DNA of 64,000 nt, taken from positions 30,731,446-30,795,445 of the forward strand of contig NC_133899.1 of NCBI RefSeq assembly GCF_964199755.1. Direction: 5' to 3'. Positions 36,791 through 49,782 of the stretch are shown here, one piece after another (within the stretch, counting starts at the first letter, position 1; each line of letters begins with the position of its first letter). The notes under the pieces are model-generated. The model saw nothing but the letters and a program-made list of their open reading frames with translations, was not told the DNA's origin and did no database searches. The position numbers and the translations under genes are program-made. The stretch is from Larus michahellis (taxonomy: Eukaryota > Chordata > Aves > Charadriiformes > Laridae).

Positions 36791-39700
36791 GTGGCACAAA
36801 AGCAGAGAGAACAACGGGGCCCAGAGGCCAGGTCTGAGAAGTCATTAGCAAAGCCTGCTAAAATAAGGTCAGGAACCACTGTTGCAAAGAGATAATGGCA
36901 GAAAGGTCTCAGATGTTCTCCATCGACGCTTCTGGGAATAGACTATTTCTGAAGGGACTACCACTGCAATCAAATTCTAAATATGTAACAGCCAACTCTG
37001 CATAAGAAGTGCTAAGAGTTCCAGAGTTCTTCCTGTCTTCCTTAGAAAGTATTAGGGAGGCACGGACACTTGAACTACACCCACATTTTCTAATTTCTTC
37101 ACACATGAAGGCACTCCCCTTCAGACTTTACCAATTGCATAGCTATAGGGAGCACTGCAGAAACAGGAAACTGGTTCATGTTCATATGTTTGTCCTTCCA
37201 CCCTAGAGTATTCTGACTGATTAATGAAGAGGCATGCAGTAGGTAGCTGGGAGATCTGTTCCTATGAAAACCTGGAAAGTACTCCAGCTAACAAGTCTTT
37301 CAACACCTTAAATTTTAGACTAAAGAAAGCCCAATGCCAAAGGTGGCAGTTACTAGAGCAAATTGCCCTCACATCTTCCATTAACCCAGTGTACGCTCAT
37401 CACTGAGTCAAAGGAAGAGCATGTCCTCCTCATTAGTGTCACCTTTTGCAAGAACTAGCATAATGCAATCCAAACGCTGAGGAAAAATACCCCCTTTTTT
37501 TTTCCCCCTTGGTTCCATTTTAAAGAGTCACTGCAGAAAGTGTTTTCCCTAAATGTCTCCCACCTTGTATGAATTTTCTTCTTTCTTCCCCCATCACAAC
37601 TTCCTTGGCTCCAAAGATGCAACAAAGCTTCGACATCATGAGTGGCCATTTGACCCCAGCCTTTTTGTCCTTCTGATCCAAAAATGACTATAAAAAAAAT
37701 TTTAAATGTATTTTTAATGCCAGTTTTACACAATTAACCTGGAGCTCAAGCTGTGGAGGGCTGAAATAAGCTAGACAGAAGTGCAAGCAATTATGTACAT
37801 GGACAGGAAGGAAGGGCCCCCGCCCCTGGAACCCATGGGTTTAACACTGGCTCTGCCCATTGAGAATACTGATTCATCCATAAGGATGTCGGCAGTTAGA
37901 GATTGCATAGATATATTTGACTACATCCCATTGATCAATCATAGAAAGCTGGTGTCTCTTTGCAGGAAATCTTTCTGCCATGAGTACAGTAACGGACAGA
38001 GTAACACAAAGTACCTTTTCCCTGACTGGGTGTGCTATGTCTGCAGCAATTAGCACAAGAGACCATGAGCTGGGAGGTTTCATATGGACCTATTGACTCC
38101 CTCTAAGTCAGCCCGTTCAGATTTAAGTCCAAATTCCTCTTGCAGTCAAGCTGCCTGGTTACGAGTCCAAGCTCAGAAGCACATGTTTATGTCATGGTGA
38201 GATTTGGGACAGTTAGAGGGAAAGCCTGAGCTTGTCCAGATGCTCAGCACAAACTCTGCCGCATCTACCCCACAGTGTAGTTTGGCAGGACACCAGCGAC
38301 CCACCAGACTCCTCCATCCCCTACTTCCCAGGGCCTTCAAGGGATGTCATATGGCCAATGGCAAGCAGACGAATTGGCCAGGCTCCTTCACAGAAGCCCT
38401 CTGTTATAACATGATATAAATCTTCACAGTCTAAACCTGCATAATCTGTAAGAAGGGTACTGGTGGGAAACAGCCAGGACAAAAGCCAAGCTCCATATCC
38501 CAACTGCTTTTCCTGCTCACTGAGCAGCGCTGGGGCAATTGAAAATGGTAAATCACAGAGACTAAAGGAAAGTGTAAGTGTATGTTTCTGTTTGTAAGTA
38601 ATTTCAGCTAATAACATAGATGTTCTTACCCTTGTAAAAATACCACTTAAATAAGATATAACAAACATTACACTAAGAGCTACCAGCATCAGTTGTTAGA
38701 TTTAAAAGGTAATTGTGAAGCGCTTTCACACAGGATGCAGCAAGATGGGGAAGGAGCTGTAGCTGCTGAGATCCAAGCCAACGACAATGTAGGTGTACAT
38801 GCAGCTCCCCATGCCCAGACTCATGCCTGCAACCACACAGACCTGTGATCTCTCAGGATTCACAACCCTGTCTCACCCCACAGCTTCCCCATGTGCAGCA
38901 AGACAATCTACATTACCTACTACATGGTGGTTTCATGTCGGCAGACACACCAACAGCCATCTCCCTGAGAGGCTGCCCTCAGAGCCTGCCGCTCCTCCCT
39001 TCCTCTCAGAGGCAACCATGACACTGGTTTGCCTGTCTGCCTTGCCAGACCCTGCTGTTTCACCTTCAGAAACTGTGTATCTTACTTCACTACAGTTTTC
39101 CTGTAAGTCCCATCTGTGGAGAGATGTTGGTGTTAAACTACAGAAAGATCTGGTTTGTACAACTTGATCATGAGCGCCTGTGTCAGGGGATTTCCTTTCA
39201 GGCAAAGACAAACCCACTTACAAAATGGTGCCTGGAAGTGAAGGGGAAAGCTTCGGGAAGGCGGCCCTTGGCATCTAGCTAACATCAACTGAAAAGGACA
39301 CAGCAAGCGTAGAACTGGAAAGCATCCAAAATATATCCTTTCCCGTACTACTAGTGCCTTAGATTATTGACATTTATCAATTTAATTCCAGCATAGAGTA
39401 ATTTTTGATTTGAATTTATGGTTCTTCAGCTGCGGCTGTGGTAGACACCGGTGCCACACAAAAGAGGCTGCTCCCAGGAGTGTGGAGACGGCTTTCCCCT
39501 ACTCCTGGAAATCCAGCCCTGCTGTACAGCAATAGCACAGTCACATATGCTGAGTTTAAAAGGCTTAACTCTGTTATTCTTGCAAATAAAAAGTACTCTA
39601 CATAAAATAAACTAAAATATTTCTATTTATAAGGCCATTGACAGCACAATATTTTACAAAATCTAAGCTCTTGGCCTAGATGAGGATGGTGGTTTCTCTT

Positions 39701-42090
39701 TATAGAAGAACAGATTTTTACCTTTTCTACTTTTAAAAATGCCATTAATGTTGCTAATGTGAGTGATGATGAACAATGTCAGACTGAAGAGAAATCCACT
39801 GGTAAAGAGATGTAGACATGCCTGACACACAAACATTTCTGAACCAAGAGACACAGAAAAAAATCTCACTGATTTCAACAGCACTTGGATCCAGAAAAGT
39901 AAGAATTACTTGAAAAGGATTTGGGGTAAAAACATATTAAAAAGGCCTTTCCCAAACCAGAAAAATATTCCTACACAAACAACAAAACCACAACCACCCC
40001 TGTCCCATCTGACACATTCTGGGATGCTCCTCTTCCTCCTGCAGAGCTGGGTACCTCCACGGAAAGCAGGCGGTGGGACGGTACTGCAGCCACCTCTGGG
40101 AAGGTGAAATGGGGGGAAAAACCACCCCACGGCAGGGCCACAGGCAACAGATGGGTGGAGCAGCAAGGCTTCTTTCTTTCTCTCCATCCTCAAGGCCTTA
40201 TCCTTTGAATTCAAAGCCATTTCTGGGCGCTCAGCATCCCTGTGGATGCAGGCTGTGTGCAGCTCTCTGGGGTGGTTTTTTTTTCCAAGACTGAGTTAAA
40301 GAAAAAGACATTTTCTTCACGGTCCTAAGTCTCAGCATACTTTGTCCATCCCCGCTGTATAGAAACACTACCTAGTAAGCACATTGCAAATTAAACTGCC
40401 ATAAACTTGCCATTAATCTGCATATTTCAACCAGGAAATGTCCTCTCATAAGAAAGTGCTAATATGAAAATTTCAGAACAGGCTCATTTTTAGATATCCT
40501 CAAGCACTTCGTTCTACATCTGCTTTAGAAGGCACAGTGTCATCTGAAAGTATACCAAGAATTGACACTTAATGATTTTCCATAGGCTATTTCCTTCATA
40601 CTGAGGGTTCTCCAAGTTCCAGGAGCAATTCTTTGTGTATACATGCTGTCATTGATACATACATGTGTGGTACATGGACTTCAGGCTCTTGATCACCAGC
40701 ACCAGGGAACAGATCAAAAGCATGAAGTGAGGTGGGGAACCCAAGCAAGCCATTGTTCCTCCTCTCTGCCTACATGGAAGCTGGTGATATCTGAACCTCT
40801 CTTCTCCCTGGAACAGGTGAAGACAGTTGAGTACTGATCAATATAAACACTACAGAACTGTTACACTCTTCACAAAAAAAATTCACTTATTTGTTTGCCG
40901 ATGTGTCACTCTATTTCCCAAACAGTGAATACAACTTAAGACAACTCTTCAGGCTTTAGAAATCTCCCCTCATGTGAAGCCGTAAAACTTCTCTGTCATG
41001 AGCACTCATGCTTGTGGTGCCTGAGTGAAGGGCACCTTCCTGAGTGAAGGACGCCATGTGTGCTGTCTCAAAATCAGACTTTTTCAAAGACAAAATTCAA
41101 TTTGCCATGGAGTCCTGTGTGAAAATGTTCCTGCTTAAAATGTCAAGGCATCCCTCCTCAGATCCCAGGACAGCTGGGAGAGAAGCTTCCCAGCACTCCT
41201 CTGAAAGCCACACAGGCTGCCTGTAGTACAAAAGCTCCATCATCCTGTAACCTGTAAATATGATAAGAAATAAGAGGGACTGGGAATAAAAAACTGTCCA
41301 CAAAGGGGAAAAATTCTTTGCCCCATTCACCAGATACTTTCACAAAGCTCCAGAAATGCTACTTAATCCTCAAAGGAAAAGGGAAGGGAGACTCAGGCCC
41401 CAAATGTGGCACCAGCTCAGACCATACTGCTTATCTTGTCCTATACTGACATCTCACCACGTATGTCCACAGGGTAAATGCCTACACTAGTGTCAACGTT
41501 ATACTGCACGAAAGGCCTTAGGGCCAAATCTGTTGCCTGTCTCATTGACTCGCTGCTATAATATCCTCTTTGCTGATCCTGTGTGGCTAGTACGGGGTCT
41601 CAGTCTCCTTCAGAATCTGCCTGCTGGTCGTATACTGATACGGCGGGCACAAAAGACACCAATAACATCACAGCTCAGCACAGCTCCTCTTGGAAGGATT
41701 ATTCATTTTATTCTCTGGCCTTCTAGGCTGTAAAGAGAAATCACAGGCCAGCAGATTTCCCCCTACTGAGCTCATCATATTGCTGTTCCACAGCAAGTCT
41801 ACAGGCTCTTAACCTTCCTGTGGCCCATGCAAGTGACAGTCACTGTCTCTTATTTAGGCTCAGTTTCTAAGCTCATGGTTTGCTCTGCAAAGCAGCAGGG
41901 CTCCAAAGCAAAACTACTCCATGTGCCACTACAGCAACCACACCAGGGCGTGCAGGCTAGAGATGTCAAAATGCTTAGCTTCAGAACGATGCTGATCTGG
42001 AAGGGACCAGAAGGGCCCTTAATGTGCTGACACACGCCATGGGACAAAACATTATGCTGCCCTGCTGGATTATTTAAAACTCTCTGAGAT
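36791..42090. other. Noncoding stretch
   Basis: Mixed composition with slightly GC-richer patches near 38.8-39.2 and 40.0-40.2 kb, where both strands have open frames without conserved motifs. A 20-bp near-duplication (CCTGAGTGAAGG twice) lies at about 41020-41055. No gene is supported. Confidence 0.5.
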
Positions 42091-42330
42091 AGAATCATAG
42101 AATCTTCATGGTTGGAAAGGACCTTTGAGATCATCGAGTCCAACCATACACACAAAAAAACCCCCAAACCCCTACAATCTCTGCCACTAGAGCATGCCCT
42201 GAAGTGCCACATCTAGACGTTTCTTAAATACCTCTAGGGATGGTGACTCAACAACCTCCCTGGGCAGGCTGTTCCAGTGCCTGACCACTCTTTCAGTAAA
42301 GTAATTCTTCCTACAGACTTTGTAATGAGA
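42091..42330 (-). mobile_element. Antisense CR1 LINE 3' fragment
   Basis: It starts AGAATCATAGAATC, then GGTTGGAAAGGACCTTTGAG and GATCATCGAGTCCAACC, and includes the reverse of the GRLPREVV region (CCTGGGCAGGCTGTTCCAG). It belongs to a different CR1 subfamily from the 34.8 and 43 kb copies (ATCGAGTCCAACC against ATCTAGTTCCAACC). Confidence 0.88.
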
Positions 42331-43057
42331 TCTCAAGCGGGTTTACGAATCCGAAAGCTCAGAGAGAGTCCACTGTAGCAAACATGGGCAAGCCTTGCTG
42401 TTCTTCTAACAAATCTTTCTCCCAGAGATGTACAGGACAGACACTGGAGCTCTGCAGACTTGCGAGGTTAATTCACTGCTTTTCTTCTCTGATGCAGCTA
42501 AGCACACAGGAACAGACATACACCACAGCTTCAGGGCAAACATTAGCGATATCTCTCTAAATCTGGTGTCTCCACCAGTCTCTGCCTCATTTATAAATCG
42601 AGCAGTTCTTGTTTTAAATACCAGGCAAATCACACAGCTCTTAGGCAAAAGGAAAGGGCAGAAATGTTATCAGTCCTACTAGAGGCCAACAGACTTATAT
42701 TACAACGGTACTCATATTTCAGAGACAGGAAAGAATATGCACATATCAAATAAGGGAAAAATCATTCACTACAGCATGTGAAGGTACCTTATCAATACTG
42801 TTTCTGTTAAAACTGACCAACAGTCTCACATGTCCAAGAGGTGTATGCAAAAGAGGAAACACACAAAGCTCCTATGCATTAAGAAAAATCGTGACATTCC
42901 ATATATTACATATCATAAGGAAATTATCTATATCTCTCAAGAACCTCTCAGAACATGAGGCATGGGGCTTCAAACCATTCTGTTTATCCCTAACTTTACC
43001 CTATTTCTCCACCACTTCCCTTATCCTGTTTGTCTTAGAGATTCTTTCAGCTGTAAA
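42331..43057. other. Noncoding stretch between two antisense CR1 copies
   Basis: Nothing was recognised. Confidence 0.6.
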
Positions 43058-43897
43058 TCACAGAATCACAGAATGGTTCGGGTTGGAAGGGACCTTAAAG
43101 ATCATCTAGTTCCAACCCCCCTGCCATGGGCAAGGACACCTCCCACTAGACCAGGCTGCTCAAAGCCCCATCCAGCCTGGCCTTGAACACTTCCAGGGAT
43201 GGGGCATTAACAACTTCCCTGGGCAACCTGTTCCAGTGCCTCACCACCCTTACCGTAAAGAATTTTTTCCTGATATCCAATCTAAATCTACCCTCTTTCA
43301 ATTTCAGGCCGTTACCCCGTGTCCTGTCATAACACCCCCTAATAAAAAGTCCCTCCCCATCCTTCCTGTAGGCCCCCTTTAGGTACTGGAAGGCTGTTAT
43401 AAGGTCTCCCCAGAGCCTTCTCTTCTCCAGGATGAACAACCACAACTCTCTCAGCCTGTCCTCATAGCATAGGTGCTCCATCCCTCTAATCATCTTCATG
43501 GCCCTCTGCCGGACCTGTTCCAACAGGTCATGTCCTTCCTGTGCTGAGGACTCCAGAGCTGGATGCAGTACTCCAGGTGGGGGTCTCACCAGAGCAGAGT
43601 AGAGGGGCAGAATCACCTCCCTCAACCTGATGGCCACACTTCTTTTAATGCAGCCCAGGATACGGTTGGCTTTCTGGGCTGCAAGTGCGCATCGCCTGCT
43701 CATGTTGAGCTTTTCATCCACCAACACCCCCAAGTCCTTCTCCTCAGGGCTGCTCTCAAGCCATTCTCCGACCAGCCTGTATTTGTGCCTGGGATTGCCT
43801 TGACCCAGGTGCAGGACCTTGCACTTGGCCTGGTTGAACTTCATGAGGTTCGCACAGGCCCACCTCTCAAGCCTGTCAAGGTCCCTCTGGATGGCAA
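43058..43897 (-). mobile_element. Antisense CR1 LINE with a 254-residue open frame
   Basis: The minus strand from about 43910 to 43146 is open for 254 codons: [60 protein letters not shown], and on to [18 protein letters not shown] and ALSSLV. Compared with the other copies it has one extra C near 43579-43583 and one missing base near 43530. Between them about 20 residues ([19 protein letters not shown]) are read in the +1 frame before the correct frame returns. The RT catalytic domain is absent, so it is not autonomous. The 3' UTR lies at 43058-43145. Confidence 0.93.
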
Positions 43898-43901
43898 GGT
43901 A

Positions 43902-43930
43902 GGTCTCCAACCTGCAAATGGTTGGAGACC
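43902..43930. repeat. Perfect 11-bp inverted repeat (hairpin)
   Basis: GGTCTCCAACC, a 7-nt spacer (TGCAAAT), then GGTTGGAGACC form a perfect stem-loop. It starts five bases beyond the 5' truncation point of the 43 kb CR1 copy. Confidence 0.9.
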
Positions 43931-44131
43931 AGGAATATCATCTTTTTGCCCTGTTTCTATAGTCTTCCTTACATATCTACAGCTGACCACCATTAAAGTC
44001 ATGACCCTCAGCTGGGACAACTTGTTGTCTGATCTGGTACAGACAGTCCTATGAGCTAGAGGCAATTACACAGAAAGGAGACATATTGGAATCAGGAATG
44101 CTATAAGCAAAAGCACATTGAAAGTACTTCT

Positions 44132-44161
44132 TAAGCCTGCTTCACATTATGAAGCAGGCTT
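44132..44161. repeat. Perfect 12-bp inverted repeat (hairpin)
   Basis: AAGCCTGCTTCA (44133-44144), a 5-nt loop (CATTA), then TGAAGCAGGCTT (44150-44161) form a perfect stem. It lies about 200 bp from the 43.9 kb hairpin. The two stems are unrelated in sequence. Confidence 0.9.
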
Positions 44162-47100
44162 CATCATCAATATCAAACACTGCTCAGTGTTTCAAACTGG
44201 GTATTAAGACGTGCATAAAGACTGTATCACCCAAGTCTGAAGTGCAAAACTCCATTTACCTGGTTTTATCTCTAAATACCCCACTTATTGGAATTATGGT
44301 GTGTGGGAAAGCTAATTTCGTGCCAGCCTTGGACTTACCCTACCATAGACTTCACAGGATCTGTTCAGCCTCCTCCTGTCTCTGCGGGACACTGCAAGAG
44401 AGGGATTTGCTTGGATGAGAGAGCACCCTGTGAAGGTTCTTGCAGAGATGGCATAGAACTAGCTATGCGCTCTTGCTCTGCCAGGGATGTCCTTGCTTGG
44501 TCTGGGAGAATTATCTGAGAGGCTGTATGGATTAAACTGCAATGGAAAGATTGTCTTCTGGACATCCTCCTACCTGCAGCCCTGAAACTCACCTTTCTCC
44601 CTGCCTACCTCTGCCTGTGTCAGGGTGTGCAACTCCCTACACAGTCAGAAGAGCGGAATTGGTATAACGAGTATTTCTATTGAAAATATTGGAAATGTAT
44701 TTTACATAGTCTTCTAATGAAATTTAGCAGTTGGAAAAAAAGGGGGAAGTCCTACATAGCCACAAGCCATTAACTAAAAATTATTAGCCAAAGAGAATTA
44801 GGAGAAGTTTGAAATGAAAAGCTAGATAATCACAGTGCCATTGCCTGTGTTTATATTTTGCTTTAGGCAATCAATTAACCCTTCTTTCTCAGTTACTTTA
44901 TCTGGAAAATGTGGTAATACATTGGGTAATACGTTGTGGTAATACAAGCAGGCTGGGACACTGAATCAGGCTGTTGTTTATTGCAAGAGTTCCACAACAT
45001 GCTGTAAAAGTATTAGGAAAGGTTATTATGTGAGAGAAAGGACCACTTAGAGCATGGTTTCTTTGCTCTCAATTATCGCTTAACATCAAAGAGTCAGGAC
45101 AACCTAGGGCCCATATTTATCAAGCACTCTGGCACTGTTCTCAATGGAATCCTGTGTGACACAAAATTCTTCAAACTGTTAACAAGACATCTTTCTTCTG
45201 CAGGATGCCTAAGAGGTCAATGAGAAGTGCTGGAAGATTTCTGTGGGAAGGTAAAGTGACGTAGCTAGAGGAAGTTCGCTAAAACAGCAACAAGAAAAGC
45301 AGCCAATGGAAAATGCACTCAAGTATGTACAAATTTGTGTCACTGGCATAGTAACACAAGTGGAAGTTAAGAGACAGTCTGAGCTGGTTGTTGCTGTCTA
45401 TAGAGTGACAGATAAAACTATGATGACTACAAAACACCTGCATGGCAGGCAAGTGAGTGACAAGCTTGAGCCAGGGTTCAGAAAAGCACTTCAGAGGTCT
45501 ATTTGTTACTGCTGCTCTGTTAGATAAAGCCAGCTTTACCTCCCTGCCAGAAAAACCTACGATGGAAGTACCCTTCGCTTACTTTATAGAAAATCAGTTC
45601 ATTGTAGTTAAAAATGCTCTTGGAATTGATTTGATTAATCTGACTGCCTTTGCACTGAAATGGATGAGGAGCACTCCAAATCCGTGTTCTGATTGTTCAG
45701 GCATCGGACCAGGAACCCCAAGGACAAGGCCAGAGAGCAAATACCATCTTAATCCAGGACAGCTACTTTTGCAGTGACTGCCCAACAGCTGGCTGCATCA
45801 CCAAGTTGTTATTCCCATGGCATGTATTTAAATGTGTCACTGTTATCCCATTACAAAGTTGTGTTCTCCATCACGGTAGGTAAGGTACATTCTTGTGCAA
45901 TGTCATTCATTTAACCAATCCTGCTTTGTTCAGTGGGGCATCCTTAAGCTGGAAAGGTTCCCTATAATTGTTTGAAGAATCAAAGTCTAATACTGTTTTT
46001 TTGGTGTGCTCTTGCAAACAGACTTTCTCAAAATCTTTTTTCTGACCAAGGTTTTTGAAGCTAATCTAAGCTGTCTGTTCCTCCTCTTATACTGGAGACA
46101 ATTTCCTACCCTACCTGTCCCGCTTAGTGGGTGAAGCAAAGCCTAATGTTCTTCCTTAGTCTCCTGATTCAGGGTCAGTTTCTCATAACAAATTGCAGCT
46201 TTTGGGGTGCTGTGCCATCAGACGCATAGCTGTTAGCTCATCAGTAACATTGGAAGTATTTCTGGCATGCACTTCATGGCTTTTTTAAAGAACAAGCTCC
46301 GTGACTTTTGACATGTTGGGTAAGAGGGGGTGGATGCACAGGTAAACAATCAAACTGTGGGAGTTGCCAAATCAAACCCAGGGTTGTCTGGCAGGGAGGT
46401 GATTGAGACAGAACAACTGTTCTGGGGCAACACTCAGAGCAGAGAGGTCTCTCTTACTCTGAGGCTTCAGCCTATCCCGAAGTAAATGTTTTTATCCTTC
46501 TTCATCCTAACACCCATTAGAAAATAAGCCTGCTTTGGTACAAAGCAGTCTATGCTCAGAGCTGTCTGTTCCTATCGTGGCAAGAGTTTTTTTCTCATCC
46601 TTTTGCCTTAATGTCCTGGTTTGATGTCAAAAGAATTGTACTGAAAGCATAAAACATTGACTGTTGCTGTCAACTTCGAAAACATTTTCACATGTTTGTT
46701 TCCTTTGCCACTGTGTTTCTCTGAGATTTCCTATACTTTTTACTGCATTTTTGGGCTGGATTTGGCTCTGATATGAACTGAGCAGAAGAGTCTGTTCAGA
46801 CATTTCTCATCACATAATCCCTATTGTGTTCCTTTCCCACCCCATTTCCAGTATTTTGACCTCAGGATGACAATTAAGAATAAATGTTAAAGAACATTTT
46901 CTTACATAAAGGCATGACACACACAACTTCTGAGTAACAATCTCAGCTTTAGTATTTGACTGCCACATGAGACAGTTTAGTAATACAAAAGAACTTTCTG
47001 CTCTGACAAAAGGACATTAGCTAGTCTGATTTTCTGGCACAAGCATTTAAAATTCATGAGTCTGGCCCTTCCCAAAAATGAGAATCTGGCTCAAAAATAA

Positions 47101-49239
47101 TTAAACAATAAAATAAGTTGTTTAGGGTCATTTTTATTTCCTTTCCCATTTTTTAGACTCTACAATGAATTCAGGTAATTTTCAAAGTTTTATCTGTCAT
47201 CATGCGACATCTTTTTTTCAGGGGCTGGGGCATTATGAAAAGCAGCAAGTGATGTTAATACTCAAACACACATGCAAATCACGCAAGTTAGCAACTCCAG
47301 GAAGGAATCTACAGCTTCTGATGGCAATAGCTTCTTCTGCTCACTCTGCAAATAAGGTCATCTGTATATTTTAAATAAGGTGGCTTTCTTCTTTTTCTTT
47401 TCCTGCCTGATATTTTCACACTACAATCCTGAGTGTCAAATCTTTTTCTGGCAAAAGTTGTTTTTGTGAGCTTATCCTGTCCTTAACTAAAGGAGGCTGT
47501 CTTTTAGAAAAAAAACACAGGGTTTTTTTTCCCCTCAAGAGTTCATTCAGGCCTCAGATAAAGGCAACAGAAGAAACAAATAAGACACAGAATTTTAAGC
47601 AGCCTAGAAAAATCCCTTCTCTCAGTTAATTGTGTAATCTCAGTTTTGATTGTATAATACTGCAAGTGCCTGTTGGAACATTCCAGGAAATACAAGGAAT
47701 ACATAATGAAAGAAGAGAAAAAGTTCTTTCTAGCTTTTTTTATTTAGCATATAAAAGCCCTAAAATGCCAAGTTTTCTGTCTTTTCCAATTCACTTATGA
47801 AGAGAAATTTATGACCTTTAATCCTACAATTACAACACACTGTTAATTTAAGGTAGTTTAATCACTCAAGGTAACAAGCTCTCCCCTCAATAGAAAAGAA
47901 AGCAGAAAAACGCAGAAAAGATGTCACTTGTTAGGCTATGAAAGGAAACAAAAAGAAGAAAAGCCTCATCCTCAGAAAAGTTTTGGACTATGTATGGTTT
48001 ATATTCCCCTCCTAGAATACCAGAGAAGCAACCCTAAAGCTTCCCAGCTTCGGAAACAGAAAGGTCCATGTATTTCTGTCCTCATAGTTTTGTGTCCTAG
48101 GTGGAAGCTGCAAGCTCCCTTCTCAAAATCTGACAGTTCCCCAAAATCTCTTTGTGATACAATTACATTATGGAGTAGCAGGATTGAATGCTTTCTCAGT
48201 AAACTCTTTGGAACAGGCACTTTGTTTTTCCAAACCTATGCATTCTATGTAAAGCAAAAATCTTATGTGAAAGCATTTCACACAGGCCTTTTAAGTCTCA
48301 AATTCTCCGCAGGAACACTGCTTTTTTAGCATCCCATCCCTGTTCTCCAAAGCTTGTTAATTTGCAGTGAGGTTATCCCCTTCCTTTGCTGTACTGCTAC
48401 CACACATGGCAGATGCTGTGAGGTCCCCAAACAGTAAGAGTACGGCTCTGCTGCAGGCACAGGAATGTGCTACGACTCCCCAAAAGCAACCTCACGCTGT
48501 GGGTCCATCCCATCACTGACCCCAATTCACCAGTTCCCTGTCCCTGACCTTTTTATCACCGGTTTCTTGAATTGTGGGCCTGTTCTCTAACCATGCGCTA
48601 GATATTAGCGGGGAACACTGATTAATTCCTTAACTTCTCTGGGTCACGGGGTTACCTTGGCTGAGCAAGTCTGCCTCAGTGACATCTAACTACTTTTCCC
48701 ATCTCTAGCTCTGGCTGGACCCTGATCACTTATTTGACATACGTGTGAGAAGAACACTGAAAGCTGGCTCCCTCTGTCCTAAAACATCTGTGCTGGTCTG
48801 CGCAGGAAGGAACAGCCACGGTTATGTAAATAATAGTACACGTGGAGGACTGCATGGGCCTGAGCAGCTGCCCGACAGCAAACGACACCTTCATCAGTCC
48901 TAACACGATTACTTACTTCCTTACTTCAAGTACATCCCTCGGAAGCGACCATTAGGAAGCTGTTTCTCACCCTTGATGACTCCTATGACCTTTAGGCCAC
49001 AATCCTGCCCTCTTCTTCACCGCTCTTTTTCCACACTGGCTAGCCATTGGTTTGGTGACTTTACGTTGGATAAACACCTTGAAATCCTGAAGAGTAAGAA
49101 TTACTCTTAGCATAACCTCTCAAGAGTACCAAAGTACTACCCCAGGGCATGAAACACAGAGATTACTCTTACACAGATTTGCAATTTTCGCAAAGATACA
49201 GCCAGGAATTCCACATGCAGAGCCCACCACCAGCAGACC
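44162..49239. other. Noncoding DNA upstream of the MTHFD1 CpG island
   Basis: No coding exon or transposon was recognised. A small cluster of three GGTAATAC copies lies at 44912-44946. It could hold distal regulatory sequence, but no motif cluster stands out by eye. Confidence 0.6.
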
Positions 49240-49402
49240 TGCGCTGCCAGCCTCTCGAGACTGGCGGGCAGCGTCCCAACAGGCCGCATTCCTCAGCCCG
49301 CGGAGGCAACTTTCCCTCTCCCCTGCCTGCCCAGGGCCCTTCTCGGCAGAGCGGGGTACCAGGAAAGGCCGGGGCCGGCGGCGGCGCTTCTGAGGCGTTT
49401 TG

Positions 49403-49414
49403 GCGGCCATTTCG
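49403..49414 (+). promoter_or_regulatory. YY1-like site
   Basis: GCGGCCATTTCG resembles the YY1 core GCCATNTT with a GC-rich 5' flank. It lies about 310 bp upstream of the MTHFD1 ATG, inside the CpG island. This is a motif match only. Confidence 0.35.
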
Positions 49415-49481
49415 CCGCGCGGCTCAGCCCCGCTCCCCTCGGCGGGCGGGTGCCAGGCGCCTCGGGTCGGCGGGAGGGACA

Positions 49482-49502
49482 GAGGAGGAGGAGGAGGAGG
49501 AG
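49482..49502 (+). repeat. (GAG)n trinucleotide run
   Basis: About seven GAG/AGG units lie in the MTHFD1 promoter or 5' UTR. This is a purine-rich simple repeat likely to vary in length. Confidence 0.8.
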
Positions 49503-49570
49503 ACACGGCACCACCACCGCCGGGAAAGGAGCCCACGGCCGCCCCTGGGTGCCCTTCTCCTCCCTCCTCC

Positions 49571-49580
49571 GGGGCGGGGA
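49571..49580 (+). promoter_or_regulatory. GC box (Sp1/KLF type)
   Basis: GGGGCGGGGA is a consensus GC box, about 145 bp upstream of the MTHFD1 ATG. A palindromic NRF1-like GCGCTTGCGC follows at once (about 49582-49592). Confidence 0.5.
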
Positions 49581-49625
49581 GAGCGCTTGCGCGGTGGGTC
49601 CGGCGGCCGCCGAAAGTTTGGGGGA

Positions 49626-49631
49626 CACGTG
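49626..49631 (+). promoter_or_regulatory. Canonical E-box CACGTG
   Basis: A perfect CACGTG (USF, MYC/MAX class) lies 92 bp upstream of the MTHFD1 start codon, within a G-rich stretch. MYC-family control of one-carbon genes is established in general; binding here is inferred. Confidence 0.45.
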
Positions 49632-49722
49632 GGGCGCGGAGTAGGGCAGCGGCGGGGGCGGCCCATCTCGCAGACGCTTCGGGAGCCCTGCCGTGCTCGG
49701 CCGCTACCTCCCCGCCCTCGCC

Positions 49723-49763
49723 ATGGCCCCCGCCGAGATCCTCAGCGGCAAGATAGTCTCCGC
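49723..49763 (+). CDS. MTHFD1: MTHFD1 coding exon 1 (residues 1-13 plus 2 nt)
   Basis: The start codon is the ATG at 49723, in good context (GCC before, G at +4). It encodes MAPAEILSGKIVS plus the first two bases (GC) of Ala14. The donor follows as GC|GTACGT; exon 2 supplies the A that completes the codon. The MAPAEIL N-terminus is conserved among vertebrate MTHFD1 proteins, which fixes the start. An upstream in-frame GTG (49693) would add ten residues but has no family support. The exon sits inside the CpG island. Confidence 0.96.
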
Positions 49764-49782
49764 GTACGTACCCCGGGGCCGG

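Noticed and set aside
38793..39217. Overlapping open frames of 124 (+) and 94 (-) codons
   Set aside because: The segment is mildly GC-rich, with low-complexity Ser/Thr/Pro peptides and no splice or homology support.
1..49000. Coding exons of ESR2 or SYNE2, expected near MTHFD1 from mammalian gene order
   Set aside because: No estrogen-receptor zinc-finger or ligand-binding motifs and no spectrin-repeat or KASH sequence were seen. They presumably lie left of the window.
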